Positions 1 to 11,490 of a stretch of DNA of 64,000 nt are shown one piece after another (positions within the stretch are counted from its first letter, which is position 1; each line of letters opens with the position of its first letter). Source of the stretch: Viscum album (lineage: Eukaryota; Streptophyta; Magnoliopsida; Santalales; Viscaceae); assembly GCA_963277665.1 (NCBI GenBank), contig OY728130.1, positions 1,365,910,393 to 1,365,974,392 of the forward strand, read 5' to 3'. The notes under the pieces were generated by a model. The model was not told the origin of the DNA. It was given only the letters and a program-made list of their open reading frames with translations, and ran no database searches. Made by a program: the position numbers and the translations under genes.

Positions 1-59
1 TATTGTTTTTTCATAAATATTGATAATATGCTTTTTTTATTAGTAATAATTACTAAACG

Positions 60-146
60 AAAACTGCTTGGATAATTAAGGGGAAATTTGTAATCATCTT
101 CACAACGATGATTACCAAATTTTCTTTCATTATTCAAGCAGTTTTT
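60..146. repeat. Short imperfect inverted repeat (hairpin)
   Basis: Positions 60-98 and 107-146 are near-perfect reverse complements with an 8-base loop (99-106); both arms carry AAAACTGCTTG at the outside. Mismatches are few. It could be a small MITE or a hairpin transcript; nothing else supports either. Confidence 0.75.
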
Positions 147-149
147 ATT

Positions 150-930
150 TTGCTAAGTATTGCTAAGTATTGCTAAATTAGTAATAAATTGTAATAATTA
201 GTAATAATTAGTAATAAATTGTAATAATTAGTAATAAATTGAAATAATTAGTAATAATTAGTAATAATTGGTAATAATTAGTAATAATTTGAAATAATTT
301 GTAATGATTAGTAATAATTAGCAATAATTAGCTATAATTAGAAATAATTAGCAATAATTAGGAATAATTAGTAATAATTAGTTATAAATTGTAATAAATT
401 GTAATAAATTGTAATAATTAGTAATAATTAGTAATAAATTGTAATAATTAGTAATAAATAGTAATAAATTGTAATAATTAGTAATAATTTGTAATAATTT
501 GTAATAATTAGTAATAATTAGTAATAATTAGTAATAATTAGCAATAATTAGACATAATTAGCAATAATTAGGAATAATTAGCAATAATTAGGAATAGTTA
601 GCAATAATTAGGAATAATTAGAAATAATTAGGAATAATTAGCAATAATTAGAAATAATTAGGACTAATTAGAAATAATTAGGAATAATTAGAAATAATTA
701 GGAATAATTAGCAATAAATTGTAATAATTAGTAATAAATTGTAATAATTAGCAATAAATTGTAATAATTAGCAATAATTTGTAATAATTAGAAATATATA
801 GGAATAAATAGGAATATATAGGAATAAATAGGAATAATTAGTAATAATTAGTAATAATTAGTTAGGAATAGTTAGAAACAGTTAGGAAGAAATTTTAATA
901 AATTTTAATAAATTTTAATAAATTTTAAGA
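150..930. repeat. 10-bp AT-rich tandem array
   Basis: About 75 head-to-tail copies of a decamer, GTAATAATTA and variants (GCAATAATTA, GGAATAATTA, GAAATAATTA, GTAATAAATT), followed by AATTTTAATA units from about 890. The 10-bp period stays in register over most of the array, with variant types clustered (GGA/GAA types at 590-710), which is typical of local unit duplication. It precedes the transposase gene of E1. Confidence 0.9.
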
Positions 931-934
931 ACTT

Positions 935-1367
935 GGCACAATTTCGAGTGGATTGATGGCACTCCTTTTGCTCGATGACTTTTCTCCTTTCAACTCTCTC
1001 TGACTCAAAACATTATGAAAAATGTGATGCTACATAGACATATTCAATCTTGTATGCACAATATTGGATATGAATTCGTAGGATCATATTTTTTATAATG
1101 TTTTCAGGTGGTGACAGTTGGAAGAAGACGATTCATCGACGAAAAGGAGGATCTTTTGTCTGATGGCTCGTTTACTTGCATCTCTCTCACACTGAAATCA
1201 CAATGAAGAATCTGGTCAGAGGTACACATATTCATTCTTGTGCATATGATAATGAATATGCGTACCTTGGACCAGATTCTTCATTGTGATTTCAGTGTGA
1301 GAAAGATGCAAGTAAATGAGTCGTCGAACAAAAGAGTAGCCGTCAATCCATTGGAAATTGTGTCGCC
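935..1367. repeat. Compound foldback element: two tandem hairpins
   Basis: The outer ends are inverted: GGCACAATTTC at 935 and its complement GAAATTGTGTC up to 1364. Inside lie two hairpins built from one ancestral arm. The younger one pairs 1157-1236 with 1251-1330 (80-nt arms, about 9 mismatches, 14-nt loop). The older one pairs about 963-1048 with about 1062-1150. A possible 3-bp target duplication CTT flanks it (932-934 and 1368-1370). It lies 120 bp before the Tnp2 start, so it is either a foldback MITE or part of the transposase leader. Confidence 0.8.
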
Positions 1368-1487
1368 CTTAATTAATGGTAATTATTAAGAAGTAGTTAT
1401 AATTATTTATCTTCTTTTTCAGATAGTGTTTTTATAATTTCAAATTATTCAAAAACAATGATAATTTTATATTTTATGTAGAAAAAT

Positions 1488-4400
1488 ATGGAACAAGGAA
1501 GTCGACATCAATCATTATTAGATGATCGCGCTTGGATAAATCAGCATAGAAATCCAAATGGTTTTGGTTTAAATCCTGTATATATTGAGGGTGTTGAAGC
1601 TTTATTAGCATTTGCATCATCAAAACCAGAATATGCTTCAGAAGGCACAATTATGTGTCCTTGTAAAAAATGTACTTTGAGAACGTTTGACACAGTTAAC
1701 AATGTTGGGGGACATCACTTGTAGTTTGGTTTTCAACCAGATTATTATTTTTGGTATCAACGTGGTGAATGCAGTCCTAGAGAAGATCCTAATAACTTGA
1801 TTCTGGATCCATCATAGTTTCAAAATTTAGTACGTGATGTTGCAGGTCCATCTGTGCAACAAACTGAAACTCACAATGATATTGATTTAACTCCTGGGTT
1901 GGCACTATCCGAATTTTATGAGTTTTTGAGGTCTGTTGAGGATGCATTATATCCTTGTTGCAAGATAAGAAAATTAGAAACAGTTGCAAAATTTATGGCT
2001 ATTAAATCAGATAATGAAATGTCAAACAACTATTTTGATTAGATATTTTCTTTGGTTAAAACACTATTACTTGAATTAAATGTGTTGCTTGTAAATTACT
2101 ATGAGAGAAAGAGGCTGGTTCGTAATATGGGCCTTAGTTATTGTAATATTCATGCATGTCCAAATGATTGCATCTTATATTCTGGAGAAAATGAGTCATT
2201 GGATAGTTATCCCACATGTGGACAATCGAGGTATAAAGAAGCTCAACCAGGGAAGTCTATATCGATTCCAGTAAAACAGTTGAGATATTTCCCCCTTACA
2301 CCTAGGTTGCAGCATTTATTTATGTCTCAGAACACAGTGTCAATGATGTCATGGCATAAAACCAATATTTCTACTGATAAAAGCTTGAATCATCCATCTG
2401 ATGGTGATTCATGAAAACATTTTGACCGTCTGCATCCATCTTTTGCTATAGAAGCCCGAAACGTGTGATTGGATCTTTCTACTGACGGTTTATGTCTGTT
2501 TGGTTCTTATGGTAGTCAGTATTCATGTTGGCATGTCTTTATAACTCCGTACAATTTGCCTCCATGGATGTTGATGAATAATCCTTATATCTTTTTGACT
2601 CTATTAATCCCAGGACATTCGAAAAAAAATTATGTTTATTTGAAACCATTGATTGATGAGTTAAATGCATTGTGGAGTGATGGTGTTAATACATATGATG
2701 TTGTTGAAAAAAATCATATTAAAATCTGCATTGATGTGGACGATTAGTGAATTTCCGGCATATATCATGTTATCTGGTTGAAGTACACATGGTCTGAAAT
2801 CATGTCCTTACTATATGAAAGACAACAAAGCCTTTATGCTTGTTAATGGAAAGAAAACCTTGCTATTTTGCTTGTCACCGTAGATTTCTTTCAACCGATC
2901 ATCCTTTTCGGAGGAACAAATCTCATTTCAAAAAAGGTACAATTGAAAGGGATGAACATCCAAAGATGATCTTAGGTACAGAGTTAAAATCAATTGTATT
3001 TTCATTACCTCCCATCACATTTGGACCAACAGTAAACCAACAAAAAATTCATGGCTTTGGGAAAGAACATAATTGGATAAAACGAAGCATTTTTTGGGAT
3101 CTTCCGTATTGGTCTAATTTGTTGGTCTGCCGCATGTTGGATGTTATGCATATTGAGAAGAATTTTTTTGATAATTTATTTCATATAGTTTTTTATACAC
3201 CAGGTAAGACCAAAGATACTGTAAAGGCACGAGTAGATCTTTCCCAAATTTGCAGGTGACCAAAACTTAAACTATTTGAAAATGTCAGATCACATAGGTT
3301 AGTGAATCCAAAAGCAGGTTATACACTGTCCAAAGAGAGTCGCTTATTATTTTGTCAGTGGATTGCAAATCTGAGACTTCCAGATGGCTATGCTTCCAAT
3401 TTGGGCAGATGTGTTAAGAATGGTTATATTACTGGATTAAAAAGTCATGATTGTCATGTTATAATGGAAAGAATAATTCTGATTGGATTCAGAGGTTTGT
3501 TGAATTCTATGATTTGGGATTTTATAACAGACATATCATATTTTTTTCAAGACATTTGTGCAGCGACAATAGACTACGATACACTAAGAAAACTGGAAAA
3601 AGATGTTGCGGTAATTATATGTAAACTGGAAAAAATCTTTCTGCCGGATTTCTTTGACTCAATGGAACATCTAATATTACATTTTCCACATGAAGCTAAA
3701 TGTAGAGGTCTAATACAGTTTCAATGGATGTACCCATTTGATATATGCATGAATAAATTGAATAAAAAAGTACGTAACAAAGCATCAATTGAAGGCTCAA
3801 TTGCTGAAGCTTATTTACAAGAGGAAATTGCTTTTTTCTGCTCTCATTATTTTGAATCTCAATATCCCTCAAAACAAAATCTCATGGGATGAAACGAGGG
3901 GAATGTTAATGATGAAATGTAAAATCAATTAACAGTTTTTAATCAGCCAAATCTTAGTTTCGGTGGAGTTCATGAATGATGACTTTCAGATGATGAACAT
4001 CACAGATCTCATACATATGTTCTGCTCAACTGTGAAGAAATGACATCATTTGTCCTATGAGTGCTTTTATCACTTATTATATGATTTATGTTACATTATT
4101 TAAACTTATTTTATTTTTAGGTTATATGATAATCATATCAAGAAACAACTTCCACAAATTACAGCAACTTCTCTTGAAGAACGCAGGCAAAAAAAAATTC
4201 TCAATGGTTTCAAAAACTAGTAACATAAATTATTGATGGTTTAATATCAATTACATTTATTATTTATTATATTGATAATTGTTTTACAAATTTTCATGTG
4301 TCTCAATATGATAATAAAATTGATAAGCGAATTTGTATATTGAGTAAACAATCATCCAAAATGGTTAAATATTATAATTCATATGTGGTGAATGGTTTTA

Positions 4401-5046
4401 GATTTCATACACATGTATACAGGGAATCAAAAAAACAATGAACAGTGGAGTTTTCTTGAGAGGATCACATCACAGAGAAACTGAAGTTAACTTTTATGGA
4501 ATTTTGGATGAAATTATTGAGTTGTGTTATCTAGGACATAATTACATAACAATGTTTAAATGTCGGTGGTTGGAAACTGAGAGAGGCCTGTGTGTTCATC
4601 TGACTCATGGAATCGTCGATATTAAATGTAAAAGTCTTCTTGTAGTAAATGAACCATTTTTACTGTCTCAACAGGCACATCAAATTTATTATACAAAGTA
4701 CTGTGCTACTTCAAGAGACTTGAGAAATTGGTGGAGCATAATAAAAATGAAATCTCGGGAAAATCAGTTTACTCAAACTGAATGTGGTTCCGCTGAAGTG
4801 GAAGGAATTGAAATTTTTCAAGAGACTGATCAAAATCCATATGATTCACAAAAATATGTGAATATCGATGATGACACCCCACAATTAAGGATTGATGGTG
4901 ATGAAGATGTTAATGATGTTACAAATGAATTTGAAATGATAAGATATGTTGAAACTGAAACTCATATGGATATTGATGATGCTAAGGAGGAAGATGAAGA
5001 CATTGACATTGATAGCTATGGAGAAGATGATGAAGATGAACATTAA
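1488..5046 (+). pseudogene. Tnp2-type CACTA transposase of E1 (broken)
   Basis: This would be the DNA-cutting transposase of a CACTA element. Domains in order: a transposase-associated zinc domain at 1488-1724 (CPCKKC near residue 57 and a GGHHL end); the tnp2 core at about 2120-3260, with IHACPNDCILY, TCGQSRYK, YNLPPWM and LDVMHIEKN; DUF4218 at 3302-3892; a short exon near 4110-4210 (EERRQKKILNGF); and DUF4216 at about 4340-4760, followed by a very acidic tail rich in Asp/Glu. The start is the ATG at 1488, followed by the typical DRAWI motif. The frame is kept from 1488 to 2747 apart from stops at 1722, 1816, 2040, 2412 and 2466; it is lost near 2750-2840, then is open again to 3892 except for a stop at 3257. 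Several stops fit a single C-to-T or G-to-A change. Not functional as it stands. Confidence 0.85.
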
Positions 5047-5140
5047 CATAGTTAAATGCTGGTTATAATCATAACTAATATATATTTATATATAATAGTT
5101 ATTTTCAATTATCTGATAAAAAAATAATTTTGTGTTTCAG

Positions 5141-6678
5141 ATGGACCCTGATATATATTGCGAGTTTCAGGAGTATGACCTACCATTGGATGAGGGAGAT
5201 TTTGGATCATCTGACCCTTAGCCTACTGGAAGTTCAGGGGGTACGCGGAGGGGGAGCGGTCTTGCACGACTGATGATTCCTGACCCTATCCCCGAGCGAC
5301 GTCCACATATTGGTTTCGATACACACACACGGAGGTATGGTAACCTGTATATTTTAGTTAGCTTTCATTAATTTATTTATATATATACTAATTGTTTGAT
5401 TATTTATTCTTTTTTCACAGTTTTGCGCATGTAGCTATTGGACAGGGGAGCACTATCTTGCACAATTATTTTTCTCAGCCATAGATCACATGGGAATAGA
5501 TTCCCGTTGATGAGTGACGCGACATGTTCCATCATTGGCTGGTACGTAAATAAATAATATTTATTTTGAAATTTATTTTATTAATAACTTGATATTATAA
5601 ATTATTTGTGGGGTTTATGGTATCCTATCGATGATATCATGCACGACGCTATCCATGTGGCATGGCAGGTTTCTATGCGTGACCATTTCCGTCAGTTTTT
5701 GCACAATTTGAGAAGGACAGCCATTAAGAAAGCAGGAGTGACAGAATTTAATGAGTCATGTAGAGCTCACTAACCAGAGTATATTTCATCTCACGTTTGG
5801 GATGGATTATGTTTACACTGGTTGGGTGGTGGATTTCAGAGGAGATCTTCAGTGGGACGACAGAACTGGGGGAGACAGGAGGTGACGCATCGAGCTGGTA
5901 GCCATACATTCAGTTCGCATAGAGAGCATCTGGTAAGTATATTTTTTAAATATTTTATATAACTTTAAATTTAAATAGTTTATTTTATATTTCTGTAGGA
6001 AATCGAACATCCCGATATTACAGAGTTCAACATTTATCAGAGGATGTACAGTGATCCATCCACTGGAGAGATTAGAGGTGATCGCCAGTGTCAGATTGCG
6101 ATTAGTATTATTTTTTCAGTTTGACAATTAACTGCATATAATATTTTCACAATTTTAATTTTAAATTGGAATTTAAGGAGTCATATGAGGTTGCGACCTC
6201 TCAAACACAGGCTTAGGGTCAGGATGAGATGACTGAGAAGACCGGTGCTCACCATTTCGATGAGGCGGCATGGATGCAGGCGACTCAGTATGGCTTTGAG
6301 AAGGGATGAGTAGTTGGTATCGGCTCTCATTTGACTCCTGGTACTTATTATGGTACTGTTGCGATGTCGGCGTCCAGCTCGAGAGGATCTCATGGAGAGA
6401 CATCATCTTCTGGATCACAGTATCAGGAGCAGTTGCGAACTCAGGCTGAGCTTATAAAGACTTTGCAGATGCAGCATAAAGAGATGTGTCGGTGGCAGCA
6501 GCAGCTGGAGCAGCATCACAAGGAGAAGCTTCGTCGATTGGAGCAGCTGTGACAGTAGGAGTATCACGAGCAGATGAAGTACATGCCCCGTCTGACTCAT
6601 AGTTTAGGGATGTAGTTTCCTCCACCTCCTCCAGACGACCCCCCCAGCGATTTGTTTTTTATGTTAAAAACATTTTAA
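5141..6678 (+). pseudogene. Second CACTA gene, Transposase_24/TnpA-like, intron-split
   Basis: This lies just downstream of the Tnp2 gene on the same strand, the normal place for the second CACTA protein. Exons judged by eye: 5141-5336, 5421-5539, about 5625-5938, 5999-6110 and 6176-6678, with GT/AG borders such as the acceptors before 5421 and 5999. The middle exon reads HFRQFLHNLRRTAIKKAG, then a Trp/Arg/Gln-rich stretch and GSHTFSSHREHL, the pattern of plant transposase_24 proteins. The 3' exon has a Ser/Gly hinge, a Gln/Glu-rich predicted coiled coil (about 6420-6550) and a Pro-rich end (PPPPPDDPP). It is broken by stops near 5219, 5482, 5508, 5773, 6222, 6309 and 6550. The family assignment comes from the overall pattern, so it is less certain than for Tnp2. 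Confidence 0.7.
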
Positions 6679-7084
6679 ATCAAGTTTTGTAATAATATGA
6701 ACTATTTATAGTTTCTGTCTTTTATATTGGTGGAAATATTGCATAATTTAATTTTTTTAATATTTTATTATTTATTATTAGTATTATATTTTTTAATATT
6801 TGTTTATTTTACTAATAATAATAATATTTTATGATTTTTTTATATTTTTTTGAAAGTATTGAAACTTTTAATAATTTTTTATTATTTTATTATTTTAATA
6901 ATTTTAATTTTAATTTTTTATTAATCATAATTTTATTAAATATATTTTTTTAGTTATATATTTTTTAATGTTTGTTTATTTTACTAATAATAATAATATT
7001 TTTAATTTTTTTATTATTTTTATAATAATAATATAATTTTTTCATTAATCATAATTTTATTTTTATTTTTTAATTATTTTTAGT
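6679..7084. other. AT-rich spacer in E1
   Basis: Almost pure A/T sequence rich in TTATTATT and TAATAATAATA runs between the second gene and the subterminal repeats. No gene or clear terminator seen. Confidence 0.8.
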
Positions 7085-7484
7085 ATTTGCAATGGGGTCT
7101 TTTGTGACGGGGCCCCGTCGCAAATAAGTGAATTATATTTTTTTAAGATTAGTATTTGCGACGAGACAACGGGTCCGTCGCAATTAGTATTTGCGACGGG
7201 CCATTTCGTAAAAGGTTTATGGGTATATAATGTATATAATCGGATGGCTATTTACGACGGGTAAGTTCCCCATTGCAAAAACTAATTGTGACAGGCCCGT
7301 CGCAAAAGGTTTTTGGGTATATAATGTATATAATCGGGAGGTTTTTTGCGATGGGTAAAATTCTCGTCGCAACATATATTTTTTGTGATGGGATCGTCAC
7401 AAAAAATATCTGTTGCGACGTCGTTTTCTACAACGGGCTATTTGTAACGGGGGCCCATTGAAAAAAATGGGAATTCCAGTAGTG
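7085..7484. repeat. CACTA subterminal repeats and 3' terminal inverted repeat of E1
   Basis: Contains at least eight direct and inverted copies of TTGCGACGGG / CCCGTCGCAA and decayed forms (for example 7105-7135, 7155-7205, 7250-7300, 7345-7375, 7415-7460), the expected binding sites for the second transposase protein. A unit of about 85 bp containing GGGTATATAATGTATATAAT is repeated (about 7220 and 7314). The sequence ends in GGAATTCCAGTAGTG at 7484. Confidence 0.85.
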
Positions 7485-7617
7485 TTAACTTACAAATAGA
7501 AGATAAAAGATGACAAGATTGATTAATTACATAAAAATATAGACTTTGATTCATACCTTCCACATCATGCATTACCATGCTTTCCATTTTCTTTATTTAT
7601 CGAAATGGAAACACTCT

Positions 7618-7689
7618 ATTGTCGACATTTATCACTTTCTTTCATGTTCCCTCCACTGCCTTTGAAGGAAAGTGATAAATACTGACAAT
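7618..7689. repeat. Short hairpin, miRNA-precursor-sized
   Basis: Arms 7618-7643 and 7664-7689 pair over 26 nt with about three mismatches around a 20-nt loop; the common core is ATTTATCACTTTC. It lies in the presumed 3' flank of the E3 second gene. No evidence of processing is available. Confidence 0.6.
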
Positions 7690-7839
7690 GTAGGGGTGGC
7701 AAGGTTTTGAGGGAGAATAAGTCTGTGGAATACACTGCCTTCATGATTAGTCAAACATTTAATTTAGATTATATTAATGTAGTAGAGAACATATAATATT
7801 ATGAGAAAAAACATAGTATATTAAAATAAAACTTTACCT

Positions 7840-10438
7840 TCTCATTAAATTTTGAGTTGCATCCTCAAATTCAAATCTCTCACAAGCATGATCAGTTTTG
7901 AACAAACTACCCTGACTCAAACAAAGGAATCCACCTATATAATAAAACAATCCTTATATGAGTAATACTAAAAAAAATAAATTAAACATAAATATAAAAC
8001 AATCTACTACTTCTATAGAAGTCACATATTCATGTTATTTGTGTACATTCTTCCATTAGGTATGTTTCCCATTCATTTATGAGAACATATATATCATCTT
8101 TTGAATATGAGTCTTTTCAAAAGTCATAGTAGTACTGGAAAAATATAAATACACAAAGGATTAAAAAGTATTTTAAATTAAATAGTAATTATCTTCAAAA
8201 ATACCTCTTCAGGGATGCTAGTTTGTTCATGGAATATGATTTCTCTCATAAATTTACAAATATAATAACCACAAGCATTCTCATTAGTCTATTTTGGACA
8301 CTGCAAAAACATTGAGGAGAATAATTAATTTGTTTTGATATGTGTTTGGATAGTGAAATCTTATTATATATACCCTAATACTTGTTCAGTCGTAGTACTT
8401 CTCTTGGTCCTCCTGCTAGCCCCAACCTCATTACTTGTTTTTCATGATATTTATACACCACCCTATCATAAAAAAACATCATTAAAAGATAATATAAATT
8501 ATATAACTTGATTTTTAATTCTAAAATTTTGGATGTAGTGTATTAAAAATTGAAAATTCCATCATGTTTGAAAGGTTTGTTGGATATCCATGCATTGAAT
8601 CTAGGAAATAAATATTTTGAGTATCCAAATTTACCACAATGAGCATCCAATGCTTCCTAAAACAAAAAAAATAATAAGTAATGAAAGAAATGAAAATATA
8701 TTTGATATGATTAAATTTTAGAGTTTTACCCCTATAAAATTGGTATTAAATAGAGCCTATCATTCGAAATTTTTCTTTCAAATGATTTGATCATACCTAC
8801 AACTATTTCATCCTTTTTATGGGTATCTAGTTTTTTTTGTTATGAATATGAGATGTGAGGACTAACGAGTCCATTATTTCATGGTAAATCCCTTCAATTG
8901 TTTTTCATATATACAACTTACAAAAATATGAAATGTATTTAGTTATAATTAACACGTTATATCAAATTTTGGAATTTAAAATCATGAAAACATGCCCCAT
9001 GTATGCATTTAAAATTGAGTTGTCTAGCCATTCATATTTGAGGATTTGACTTACACTCTCAACACCAATGAAGTATTGATCTTTCTCTACATACATATTT
9101 TCATCAAAATAAACTATGTGATCATGACCATATTGTAACTTTGTATCCAAATGAACCTTCAATGATAGTAAATTTGGATATAGAATGGGAAGGGTAATGG
9201 TGATTTAGGTAGATATTTTGGATCAATTGGTCAACCCTTTAGATGGTTTGGAGTCACTATTTCATTTTTTCCCCTTCCCTTTGTTTGTTTTTAATAACAT
9301 TCATTGATTCAAACATTTTTTCATTAATTATTAAAGGTTTTTATTGAGAAATAAATTGTAAATGAATACCTTCTTTTCAAAATGTTTTTTACAAGATGTG
9401 ATGGCCATGCGATGAATGTTCCAACATCTTTTTAGATTGTATAAATATCTTCCTTATTAATTGGAATAGGTAGCTCCGCAATCGGCTCATGGGATACACT
9501 GATCAACACTCACACATGACCTATTGGAAGTGGTATGTTGTGTAGCATGTAATTTTTAATATTGAACATTGTAGTCCTCGCTACAAAGCGATGGGGGGTG
9601 TTGATAGATATAAATCCCAGTCATTATCACCCTGTAGAATATTAGTACAGGAAAGATATTAGTGTCTGTATAATTCACATTTCAAAGAAACATTTATTAG
9701 AACATTTATTACCTCATCTAAGAAATCTTTTGAGGGGAATGTCTAGCCTCATAGCTAGTGGGTGTAAGGTGGGATCTCCACGTGGTGGCAGTTCTTGAGT
9801 TTATTCTTCTCCTTGACTCCCCCCCATAAAAGTTTCGATAATCTCCCTCTACCATTGGAATTTTTCTTCAAGGATAGTTATTCTTTATATCATATGTTTT
9901 ATTAATTCACTTTGATCCTCCTCTTGTTTTTTTTTCTCAAAATATGTTCAGGGTGTCACCCCAAAACCCACACCTCTAACATAGCCATACTATTTTGGCC
10001 AGTTCAAGGCCACCAACAGTATGTGTTCATCTAGTACATGTTTTTCTGATTCCTCTAACTATGTTGAGTAGAAAATATAGAAAAATAAGTGATCATTATT
10101 ATGTAATATCAATTTAAAGCAAAAAATTGTTATATAATACTTACACATGTTTCCCACACTTTTTGTGTGTTTTCATCTATTAGTATCCCATCTTTATTTA
10201 CATGTGCCTCCTTCTATAGCACATAGCGTGGGATGGAAGTGGATTTGGATTTAGAGTCATCACTCTATATATAAATAGAGGAACATAATTATGTCATTAT
10301 TTCATGTCACATAAAATTATTATAGTAGATTTAAAATACGTACCTTTTTTTTCAAGTGAAGCATGCCTCATCCTTACTTTACGTTAAGGGTACAATGGTT
10401 TTTCTACTCATTCCTTATTTCTAGCACTCAGTTTCTAT
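7840..10438 (-). pseudogene. E3 second gene, 3' half: transposase-like part plus Ulp1/C48 peptidase
   Basis: Minus-strand exons, read from right to left. 10438-10344 gives NKE and KPLYP followed by RKVR, matching the basic repeat of plant En/Spm second proteins. 10265-10140 gives AHVNKDGILIDENTQKVWET. About 10045-9950 gives RGVGFGVTP. About 9600-9360 gives RFVARTTMFNIKNYMLHNIP and TFIAWPSHLV. 9180-8960 gives the YEWLDNSILNAYMGHVF segment that opens the Ulp1-like domain. Near 8320-8220, QCPK then a stop, TNENACGYYICKFMREII covers the catalytic-Cys region of C48 peptidases. This class of protein is known from plant CACTA elements and resembles SUMO proteases. Stops break it in several exons. 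Introns are AT-rich. It continues upstream at 20790-19888 on the far side of E2. Confidence 0.75.
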
Positions 10439-10735
10439 AACTACTACAAATTTGGATTTTAAAAGTGCTAGAAATCGCCTTTAAAAGCGCTAGAAAAGCG
10501 ATGTTAATCGTGATGAAGATAGGGGTTCCCTTTAACAGTGCTAAAAAGGCACTGATAAAGGGTTCCCTTTATCCGTGCTAAAAAAATCACTGATAAAGGT
10601 CCCCCTTTATCAGCACTATTTTGAGCATTGATAAAGTCCCAATTTATCAATGCTATTTTGAGTGCTGATAAAGTCCCAATTTATCACCGCTTAATTAGCA
10701 CTAAAAAAGGCCAAGTTGCCTGATCAAACCTAGCA
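10439..10735. repeat. Left terminal and subterminal repeats of E2
   Basis: Contains about a dozen copies, in both orientations, of AGTGCTAGAAA / CACTGATAAAGG / CCTTTATCAGCACT. They match those at the right ends of E2 and E3. Confidence 0.85.
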
Positions 10736-11490
10736 CCTGAACACCTGCACACCTACACACAAATAGCACCTGCACACATAGCACAAAACTGCACCTGCAC
10801 ACATAGCACAAAACAGAACACCTACACATAAACAAAGCATAGAAGAAAAGAACAGCGCACACAAGAGTTTCACAACCAATGATATATATATATATTTACT
10901 TGAAATCATGAATAAAAAATACTTCTATATACATTTAAAACAATGTTATATGGTTACAATTACAATTACCCAACAAATAGTTAAAAACATTAATGTTTCA
11001 TCCTTTTTGCATATGTGATCCCCTCTCAAAAATTATCATCAATGGTATTAGTTTCCGAACAAAGCATCCGAACTCAAGAAAAAAATTCCACCTATATAAT
11101 AAAACAAATATTATGTTAGTAATACAATAATGAAATAAATTAAACATTAATATGAAAGAATGCATTAATAAAATGTCAGTTTTTAATAAAAAAGACACAT
11201 TTGGGTAGGTAGGGGGCATTAGACTAGATTATACTTGATACCTAACCTTGATATGGGTAGGTAAGTGGCCTTGAGACTATATGTTGTGTGACATAGTGTG
11301 GTAAGGGAGTGTAATGGTGGTGAGATGTGTTACTTGTTACAACCTTTTCTATTGGTGATATTTGTATATATATAATGATATGGATGTTTGACCATCATGA
11401 TATGTGTTACCTGTTAAAACCTTTACATGTCCATATTTCCTTGGATTGAATTAATATTTTATAAGAGGCTCAACATGATTCATTTACTTA
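10736..11490. other. E2 internal non-coding region
   Basis: Starts with a CACCTGCACACATAGCACA short-period repeat (about 10738-10830). The stretch around 11085-11160 resembles 7940-8010 of E3 (both contain CCACCTATATAATAAAACAA), which supports the same-family call. No coding region recognised. Confidence 0.6.

Larger units (their letters stand above)
1..7484 (+). mobile_element. CACTA (En/Spm) transposon E1, 3' part
   Basis: The right end is a CACTA terminus: the reverse complement of the last bases (7465-7484) begins CACTACTGGAATTCCC, preceded on the plus strand by several subterminal copies of a GCGACGGG motif from 7085 onward. Inside are two genes in the usual CACTA order on the plus strand: a Tnp2-type transposase and a second intron-split transposase protein. 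No matching 5' CACTA end is visible, so the element starts left of the window or its start is lost. The three bases after the end are TTA, the expected size of a CACTA target duplication, but the partner cannot be checked. Both genes contain many stops, so the copy is non-autonomous. Confidence 0.85.

Noticed and set aside
150..930. CRISPR-like array
   Set aside because: The decamers are contiguous, without spacers, and the sequence is plant nuclear DNA.
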